From NCBI GenBank assembly GCA_009776905.1, contig WRMX01000009.1:2491-35007 (forward strand): a stretch of DNA of 32,517 nucleotides, written 5' to 3'. Position 1 is the first letter of the stretch. Each line of letters starts with the position of its first letter. Origin of the DNA: Oscillospiraceae bacterium (GTDB lineage Bacteria > Bacillota > Clostridia > Oscillospirales > Oscillospiraceae). Below, one piece after another: positions 27,191-32,517 of the stretch. The notes beneath the pieces were generated by a model. The model was not told the origin of the DNA. It made no database searches and worked only from the letters and a program-made list of their open reading frames with translations. A program made the translations under genes and the position numbers.

Positions 27191-29083
27191 ATGGCAAAAA
27201 ACAGCAACGGGGCAAACAAGGTCGGGCGTTCATTCGGCTCGATGTTCAAGCGTTTGTTCGTGCGTGATAAAAGCGCTGTAAACATACTTGAAGAAGAAGC
27301 GCTCAGGACTCCCGGCAAGACAATATTATTGAATCTCTTGCATAATAAGCTCGCGATCATCGGCTTCTGCGGCTTTGTCGTGATAATACTCTTCTGTTTC
27401 GTGGGCTCCGCCATCAACCCTCTGACAGAGACATACAGCGAGTTCACCAACGCGAACCTCCGCCCGGGGATCAACTATCTGAAATATCCAAAGGATCTTG
27501 GCGATAAAAACATCATAAAGATCGTATCCGGCGTGTCGTTCAGCATCGCGCTCGACGACCGGGGCGACTTATATATATGGGGCACGGAATGCAACCTTTT
27601 GCAAGCGGGCGTCTCCGACCCTATATTGAAAATCCCCGATGAGGTCAAAAATGCCCGCATCGTGGACATTGAGAGCGGGGGCGCGCACATAATCGCCCGC
27701 GACGATCAAGGCTATTTCTATGCATGGGGCCATTATGGGCATGGGCAGACGCGCATTCCGGATGACATCATGCAACAAATGTATGAAGAGAACCTCTCCT
27801 CAATAGTTAAAATGGCCGCAATGACGCGCTGGACAGCCCTTCTCGGAGACAATGGCTATGTATACTTATGGGGCAGCTTGCAGTCCGAAACAATTTTCAA
27901 CACCGGAATATATGCGACGACGGGCGTCATAGACATGGCTGCCGGCGACAACAACATGGTGCTCCTCCATCGCGACGGGACTGTTTCCGTCGTCGGCCAG
28001 TCCGGGACGGAGGTCATCACCCAGGTTCCGCCGGAATTGCAGGATGGTTCCGTCCGCGTGGTGTCCATCGCCGCGACAAACCGCAACGCGCTCGCCTTGG
28101 ACGACACGGGGAAGCTGTGGCTCTGGGGCAGCACGGAATATAGGCTCAATAACATGCCTGAAATCAAAGGCACGCCCATGGAGATCGCCGGCGGTTACAA
28201 AAACCTCGTCGTCCTTACTGACGCAGGGGAAATCATCGTATGGGGTTCAAATGAACTCAATCAGCTCAAGCTCCCGAAAAGCCTCTCCGGCCCCACGACG
28301 AGCGCCAAGCACATCTTTGCGGATTATCACCAATTCTATGCCACCGACGCCAATGGAAAAATCCTCGGTGCCTGGGGCAACAAAGGATATCTGTGGGGCA
28401 GCGATCAATTCGGCCGCGATATCTTCACGCGCACGATGCACGGCGGCAAGATTTCGCTGACGGTCGGTATTTGGGCCGTCATCATCTCTACTGTCATCGC
28501 AATCGTAGTCGGTTTAACAAGCGGATACTTGGGCGGGTGGATCGACCAAGGCCTGATGCGCCTGACCGATATATTCAGCGCTCTCCCCTTCCTCCCCATC
28601 GTCGTCACTCTCAATTACGTCATTGGGCAGAGCATTTCGTCGGCAAATCGCGTAAACTTGTTGATGATCCTTCTCGGCGTTTTGGGCTGGATGGGCCTTG
28701 CGCGGCTCATACGCGCGCAGCTGCTGCTCGAACGCGAAAAGGACTTTGTGCTCGCGGCGCGTTCGCTCGGGATCAAGCAGCGCGGCATCATGCTGCGCCA
28801 CATCCTCCCCAATGTCGTCAATTTCGTAATCGTCAGCGTCACGCTGAATTACGCCAGTTTCATATTGTCGGAAGCCGTTTTCAGTTTCCTCGGTTTCGGC
28901 GTCCCAGAGCCAAAGCCCTCCTGGGGCAATATGCTCAACAGCGCGATGGAGTCGGCTGTCATCCAGTTCTACTGGTGGCGGTGGATCATCCCCGCGCTCT
29001 TTGTCGTGGCGGCTGCTTTCTCCATAAACCTCGTCAGCGACGGTTTGCGCGAGGCTATGGACCCAAAAGCGAATGAGAGGTGA
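27191..29083 (+). CDS. ABC importer permease 2 (OppC/DppC type) with an inserted seven-bladed RCC1-like propeller
   Basis: A 630-residue protein, against about 300 for the usual family. Residues 1-93 hold the cytoplasmic start and TM1 (about 52-76, NKLAIIGFCGFVVIILF). From 400 the normal family resumes with WGSDQFGRDIFTRTMHGGKISL, the other helices, and the EAA loop DFVLAARSLGIKQRGIMLRH (about 518-537). Between them, about 105-397, are seven units of roughly 40 residues with an A-x-D-x-x-G-x-x-x-x-WG core (ALDDRGDLYIWG, ARDDQGYFYAWG, ALLGDNGYVYLWG, LLHRDGTVSVVG, ALDDTGKLWLWG, VLTDAGEIIVWG, ATDANGKILGAWG), the RCC1/BLIP-II-type beta-propeller pattern. The insertion is in the TM1-TM2 loop, which faces outside. 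The start ATG has a Gly-rich GGGGGTGGAG site. Function of the propeller is unknown; docking of binding protein, ligand or wall is inferred. Confidence 0.93.
   Translation: MAKNSNGANKVGRSFGSMFKRLFVRDKSAVNILEEEALRTPGKTILLNLLHNKLAIIGFCGFVVIILFCFVGSAINPLTETYSEFTNANLRPGINYLKYPKDLGDKNIIKIVSGVSFSIALDDRGDLYIWGTECNLLQAGVSDPILKIPDEVKNARIVDIESGGAHIIARDDQGYFYAWGHYGHGQTRIPDDIMQQMYEENLSSIVKMAAMTRWTALLGDNGYVYLWGSLQSETIFNTGIYATTGVIDMAAGDNNMVLLHRDGTVSVVGQSGTEVITQVPPELQDGSVRVVSIAATNRNALALDDTGKLWLWGSTEYRLNNMPEIKGTPMEIAGGYKNLVVLTDAGEIIVWGSNELNQLKLPKSLSGPTTSAKHIFADYHQFYATDANGKILGAWGNKGYLWGSDQFGRDIFTRTMHGGKISLTVGIWAVIISTVIAIVVGLTSGYLGGWIDQGLMRLTDIFSALPFLPIVVTLNYVIGQSISSANRVNLLMILLGVLGWMGLARLIRAQLLLEREKDFVLAARSLGIKQRGIMLRHILPNVVNFVIVSVTLNYASFILSEAVFSFLGFGVPEPKPSWGNMLNSAMESAVIQFYWWRWIIPALFVVAAAFSINLVSDGLREAMDPKANER
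27503..28381 (+). other. DNA encoding the RCC1-like insertion in permease 2
   Basis: Seven in-frame repeat units at about 118-150 bp spacing encode the propeller. The blades have drifted strongly in DNA, so this is an old domain rather than a recent tandem expansion. No frameshift or stop interrupts it. Confidence 0.85.
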
Positions 29084-29093
29084 GGGCACGAAT

Positions 29094-30086
29094 ATGAAAA
29101 TGTTGGAAATACGCGACCTCCATACTTATTTCGATACAAAGCGCGGCCTTATCCGCGCCGTTGACGGCGTCAGCCTCAGCCTGGAAGAGGGGCGCACGCT
29201 CGGCGTCGTTGGCGAATCCGGGAGCGGCAAGAGCCAGACCGCCCTCTCCATACTCAAGCTATTCGAAGATAACCAACGCATCCACCAAGGTGAGATATAT
29301 TTTGACGGCGACAAAATCAGCGAGCTCGACGCGGAGGCTATGTTCAAAATCAGGGGTAACAAAATCTCCATGATTTTCCAGGAACCCATGACATCGCTCA
29401 ATCCGGTCTTCACAGTCAGCAAGCAAATCAGCGAGGTCCTCATCTTGCACCAAGGCATGTCAAAAAAGCAGGCACACGCGCGCGCCGTGGAAATGCTCGA
29501 AGCGGTCAAGATTCCGAATGCAAGCAAAATGGCAAGCCAATACCCGCACCAGCTCTCCGGCGGCATGCGGCAGCGCGTCATGATCGCAATGGCGCTTGCA
29601 TGCAATCCAAAACTGCTAATCGCCGACGAGCCCACGACCGCGCTGGACGTCACCATTCAAGCGCAGATTCTGCGCCTGATGAACGACCTGAAAAACGAGT
29701 TGAAGACGGCAATAATGTTCATCACCCACGACTTGGGCGTCATTAACCAGATGGCGGACGAGGTAGCTGTCATGTATTGCGGGCAGGTCGTCGAAATCGC
29801 ACCGGTAGACTATATATTCAAACCTATCACAAACTATTCGCATCCATATACGGAAGCGCTTCTGCTGTCGATTCCCTTGCTTTCCGGCGATCGCGGAAAC
29901 AGGCTGGAGGCGATCCCCGGCGCGGTGCCGCACCCTCTCGACCTGCCGCAAGGCTGCCGATTCGCGCCGCGATGTAAATATTCCACCGAGCAATGCAAAA
30001 AAGTGATGCCGGAGCTGAACATGGTCACAGAGGAGCAAGGCGTCCGCTGCTTCTATCCCAAGAAAGGGGTGCGCCACGATGGTTGA
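29094..30086 (+). CDS. ABC importer ATPase 1 (OppD/DppD type)
   Basis: A 330-residue cytoplasmic ATPase of normal length. I choose ATG 29094 (GAGGTGAGG just upstream) over the in-frame ATG at 29073, which overlaps the permease end. All motifs are intact: Walker A GESGSGKS (40-47), Q-loop Gln96 in FQEPMTSLNP, signature LSGGMRQR (154-161), Walker B LLIADEP (174-180) and H-loop His212. The C-terminal oligopeptide-type extension carries Cys288, Cys294, Cys301 and Cys319; this pattern in DppD/OppD proteins can hold a [4Fe-4S] cluster. It couples ATP hydrolysis to import through the two permeases. Its stop overlaps the next start by 8 nt (ATGGTTGA). Confidence 0.94.
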   Translation: MKMLEIRDLHTYFDTKRGLIRAVDGVSLSLEEGRTLGVVGESGSGKSQTALSILKLFEDNQRIHQGEIYFDGDKISELDAEAMFKIRGNKISMIFQEPMTSLNPVFTVSKQISEVLILHQGMSKKQAHARAVEMLEAVKIPNASKMASQYPHQLSGGMRQRVMIAMALACNPKLLIADEPTTALDVTIQAQILRLMNDLKNELKTAIMFITHDLGVINQMADEVAVMYCGQVVEIAPVDYIFKPITNYSHPYTEALLLSIPLLSGDRGNRLEAIPGAVPHPLDLPQGCRFAPRCKYSTEQCKKVMPELNMVTEEQGVRCFYPKKGVRHDG

Positions 30087-31506
30087 CACAAACAAAGCGC
30101 TGCTCAGCGTCAATAATGTCAAGATGCATTTCCCGCTTAAAAAAGACCGCTTCTTCCAAAAAGAGATATCATATGTGAAAGCCGTGGACGGCGTGACTCT
30201 CGATATATATGAGGGCGAAACGTTCGGGCTCGTCGGCGAAAGCGGCTGCGGAAAATCCACGCTCGGCCGTATATTGCTCCAGCTCTATACTCAAACATCG
30301 GGTACGGTGCGCTACAACGGCTCCACTCTCAACGATTTTGCTCCCGCATACTCGTTTAAAGATGCCTCCGGCATCGCTGCGGTCAATGGAACTCCTGATG
30401 AGATATTGATGAACTTTCCTCATCAGGCACAGCTCGCAGGCGCTCTGCTGCTTTCAGACGATACTGCGGGGCTCTCGCACCTCCTGCACCAATACCTCGT
30501 TGCTGTCCGGTCTGTCAACGACATTCAGACAAGCCTCCGTTTGTGCGAAATCAAGCACGACGCGCTCGTCAGCAGCAAAAATCTATCTGCTACGGAGCAA
30601 AGGCGACTTAAAAAACTGAAAGCAGCCATGATTGAGCAAAATGATGAGTTGCAAAAAGCACAGCAATCACGTGATAAATATATTATGGAGCTGGAAAAAA
30701 TGCGGGCCGCCTGCTCGGATAAACCGGGGTATGAACTGCTGGAAGCTGCGCGCGATGCTTCAATCGACCTCAGCAGGCTCACAAAGGAGGAAATGCGCCG
30801 CCAGCGTCGCTATCTCCAGGTCATTTTCCAAGACCCTTATTCCTCGCTCAATGCCCGTTTCTCCGTCGGCCAGATAATCAGCGAATCATTGGTCGCGCAC
30901 AAAATATTCGGCCGAGGGTCGCGCCAGCTTGAGGAATATACGTTGAACATCATGGAGAAATGCGGTTTGCAGCATTATTTTCTGCATCGCTATCCCCACC
31001 AATTCTCCGGCGGCCAGCGGCAGCGCATCGGCATCGCCCGTGCATTGGCGCCACAGCCGAAATTTGTCGTCTGCGATGAAGCGGTCAGCGCGCTGGATGT
31101 GTCGATACAGTCTCAAATCATCAACTTGCTGCTGGATTTAAAAGAGAGCTCAAATCTGACTTATCTGTTTATCTCCCATGATCTCAGCACCGTCAAGTTT
31201 ATCAGCGACCGCGTCGCCGTCATGTATTTGGGCAATATTGTAGAGCTTGGCGATTCCGACAAGATTTTTTCGGAGCCGCTGCATCCATATACAAATGTCC
31301 TCCTGGAGGCGATCCCAACGACGGAGGAAGCGTCGCAGAAGGAGTTGCAAGTCATTGAAGGGGATGTGCCGAGCCCGATCAATCCGCCGCCCGGTTGCAA
31401 GTTCCATACGCGGTGCAGGTATGTCACGGACGTTTGCAAAAGTGAGCCGCCGGAGTTTCGCGAGCTGCGCCCGCGCCACTGGGTCGCCTGCCACTTCCCC
31501 CGTTAG
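30079..31506 (+). CDS. ABC importer ATPase 2 (OppF/DppF type) with a large internal insertion
   Basis: A 475-residue ATPase, about 145 longer than usual for the family. Walker A GESGCGKS (53-60), Q-loop Gln251 in FQDPYSSLNAR, signature FSGGQRQR (309-316), Walker B FVVCDEA (Asp333, Glu334) and H-loop His367 are intact, so it should hydrolyse ATP. The C-terminal Cys440, Cys446, Cys453 and Cys471 match those of its partner. The insertion, about residues 83-228 (30325-30762), lies between the strand after Walker A (SGTVRYNG) and the normal LTKEEMRRQRRYLQVIF block. Its second half (about 165-212) is Lys/Glu/Gln-rich and probably coiled-coil. The start codon overlaps the previous gene by 8 nt. The insert's function is unknown; regulation or a partner contact is inferred. 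Confidence 0.93.
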   Translation: MVDTNKALLSVNNVKMHFPLKKDRFFQKEISYVKAVDGVTLDIYEGETFGLVGESGCGKSTLGRILLQLYTQTSGTVRYNGSTLNDFAPAYSFKDASGIAAVNGTPDEILMNFPHQAQLAGALLLSDDTAGLSHLLHQYLVAVRSVNDIQTSLRLCEIKHDALVSSKNLSATEQRRLKKLKAAMIEQNDELQKAQQSRDKYIMELEKMRAACSDKPGYELLEAARDASIDLSRLTKEEMRRQRRYLQVIFQDPYSSLNARFSVGQIISESLVAHKIFGRGSRQLEEYTLNIMEKCGLQHYFLHRYPHQFSGGQRQRIGIARALAPQPKFVVCDEAVSALDVSIQSQIINLLLDLKESSNLTYLFISHDLSTVKFISDRVAVMYLGNIVELGDSDKIFSEPLHPYTNVLLEAIPTTEEASQKELQVIEGDVPSPINPPPGCKFHTRCRYVTDVCKSEPPEFRELRPRHWVACHFPR

Positions 31507-31508
31507 GC

Positions 31509-31567
31509 CTTGTCATTCTGAGCGCAGCGAAGAATCTTTCCCCTCGTAGCGGCGGCATTCTGCCGCC
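31509..31567. repeat. Half copy of the 9446-9584 element plus a small hairpin
   Basis: TGTCATTCTGAGCG followed by CAGCGAAGAATCTTT (from 31511) matches the inner left arm of the palindromic element at 9479. A 7-bp stem GGCGGCA/TGCCGCC (31551-31567) follows. It lies just after the importer operon and has no T-run. Confidence 0.65.
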
Positions 31568-31618
31568 ACATTGGCAGCGACCGCACCCCGCCCTTGCAAT
31601 ATCAAACTAGGTGATGCC

Positions 31619-31819
31619 ATGTTTCTCAATAATAAAGCAAAAAACCTCTTGCCCAAATCCAAAACAAAAGACGAACTCGATGAACGCTACGACAAAGTCG
31701 AGCTTGAAAAAGGCGACTTTCCCGCAATGATCATCGCGGCATTCATAACATTCTTCCCTGTTCTGATCATTGCGATGGCCGTCCTGTTTGGCATAATATG
31801 GCTTCTATTCCTGCGCTAA
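31619..31819 (+). CDS. Small membrane protein of unknown function
   Basis: A 66-residue protein from ATG 31619 (AGGTGA about 7 nt upstream); an upstream in-frame start at 31571 would add 16 residues without a ribosome binding site. The N-terminal half is charged (KAKNLLPKSKTKDELDERYD), and the C-terminal half is one long hydrophobic helix, perhaps two turns of a hairpin (MIIAAFITFFPVLIIAMAVLFG, in part). I do not recognise a family. It follows the importer operon by 112 bp and ends before a strong terminator, so it may be the last gene of that transcript. Confidence 0.65.
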   Translation: MFLNNKAKNLLPKSKTKDELDERYDKVELEKGDFPAMIIAAFITFFPVLIIAMAVLFGIIWLLFLR

Positions 31820-31840
31820 TCCTCCCCGCGCCACCCCCAC

Positions 31841-31876
31841 AACAGAGAAGGCAGCCACCCGGCCGCCTTCTCTGTT
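31841..31876. terminator. Bidirectional terminator between the small membrane protein and PFOR genes
   Basis: A perfect 12-bp stem AACAGAGAAGGC/GCCTTCTCTGTT with a 12-nt loop lies between two convergent genes. T-rich sequence is short on both sides, but placement and stability fit a shared terminator. Confidence 0.75.
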
Positions 31877-31907
31877 ATTCACACCTTAATACCCAACTAA
31901 AACCCAA

Positions 31908-32517
31908 TCACTTAGGCTCGTACATCTCCTTCTGCTTCACCAGCATCTCATAACGCTCCATGGCCTCCTTCTCCGCAGCGGCAAACAACGTCTCCGCACG
32001 ATCCGGGAAAGCTAACTTCAACGAACTGTACCGCACCTCACCCATAATGAAATCGTTATAACTCGTCGTCGGCGCCTTGCTATCAAGCGTCAACGGATTT
32101 TTGCCGGCTTCCTGCAGGCGCGGATCAAAGCGGAACGTATTCCAATAACCCGCCTCCACAGCGTTCTTCATCTGCTCGATCGACTTACCCATGCCAATGC
32201 GCACGCCATGGTTTATGCAGGGCGAATACGCAATGACTATCGAGGGGCCGTCATAGCTCTCGGCTTCGAGCAGCGCGTTCAACGTCTGCTGGTAATTCGA
32301 CCCCATTGCTATTTGCGCGACATAGACATAACCATATGCCATGGCAATCTGCGCCAGGCTCTTTTTCTTTACGGACTTGCCGGCAGCGGCAAATTGCGCG
32401 ACCGCCCCGGTCGGCGTGGACTTCGATGCTTGGCCGCCCGTGTTGGAATACACCTCCGTGTCAAACACAAGCACATTGACATTCTCGCCCGATGCTAGGA
32501 CATGGTCGAGCCCGCCA
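31908..32517 (-). CDS. nifJ: Pyruvate:ferredoxin (flavodoxin) oxidoreductase, C-terminal 202 residues (5' end beyond window)
   Basis: The frame is open through the right edge, so the ATG at 32474 is internal rather than a start. The visible part is the end of a protein usually about 1170-1200 residues long. It oxidises pyruvate with CoA to acetyl-CoA and CO2, passing electrons to ferredoxin in anaerobic metabolism. Visible motifs are GGLDHVLASGENVNVLVFDT and EVYSNTGGQASKSTPTG of the thiamine-diphosphate-binding domain, and SPCINHG, whose Cys is a ligand of the proximal [4Fe-4S] cluster in characterised enzymes. The C-terminus (RYEMLVKQKEMYEPK) is of ordinary type. It converges on the importer operon and shares a terminator with it. 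Confidence 0.95.
   Translation of the reverse strand, partial: GGLDHVLASGENVNVLVFDTEVYSNTGGQASKSTPTGAVAQFAAAGKSVKKKSLAQIAMAYGYVYVAQIAMGSNYQQTLNALLEAESYDGPSIVIAYSPCINHGVRIGMGKSIEQMKNAVEAGYWNTFRFDPRLQEAGKNPLTLDSKAPTTSYNDFIMGEVRYSSLKLAFPDRAETLFAAAEKEAMERYEMLVKQKEMYEPK

Noticed and set aside
32475..32517. ATG at 32474 as the start of a small separate gene
   Set aside because: The frame continues upstream with GGLDHVLASGENVNV, a conserved part of PFOR, to the window edge.

Overview
The window reads as a chromosomal segment of a Gram-positive, probably anaerobic Firmicute (Clostridia-like; I cannot place it below class with confidence). The signs are an LPXTG cell-wall-anchored surface protein with the WxWD...WIF pre-sorting motif common in clostridial surface proteins, a lipoprotein-type solute-binding protein, an OatA-type cell-wall O-acetyltransferase, a pyruvate:ferredoxin oxidoreductase, strong GGAGG ribosome binding sites, and several TTG/GTG starts. 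No rRNA, tRNA, CRISPR array, transposase or phage gene was seen.

Layout. 1-7.0 kb (minus): two large exported surface proteins, a TSP3-repeat/VWA protein cut by the left edge and a 1584-residue pilin-like adhesin with an LPQTG signal. 7.3-8.5 kb (plus): a secreted stalk-plus-beta-helix protein. 8.6-11.1 kb (minus): a ZIP metal transporter and a membrane diguanylate cyclase. 11.5-17.2 kb (plus): rlmH, murA, a DUF2007-like protein, a phosphohexomutase and a secreted protein of unknown function. 17.3-23.7 kb (minus): a likely co-transcribed block read NYN-LOTUS protein, metallophosphoesterase, prfB, MORN-repeat protein, OatA-like acyltransferase. 24.0-31.5 kb (plus): a complete five-gene peptide-type ABC importer, then a small membrane protein. 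31.9 kb to the end (minus): the C-terminal part of PFOR.

The most unusual item is the ABC importer. Its second permease (27191-29083) carries about 300 extra residues with seven RCC1-type blades in the extracellular loop between TM1 and TM2. Its second ATPase (30079-31506) carries about 145 extra residues, partly coiled-coil-like, between the Walker A region and the Q-loop. The two insertions lie on opposite sides of the membrane in one transporter. I know of no described system with this pair, but I cannot search databases.

Other points of interest are a roughly 65-residue module shared by two separate secreted proteins (N-terminal in one, C-terminal in the other), a MORN gene overlapping the acyltransferase gene by 8 nt, several in-frame tandem repeats in linkers, and dispersed palindromic intergenic elements (three copies of one family, plus a second family with one full and one half copy).
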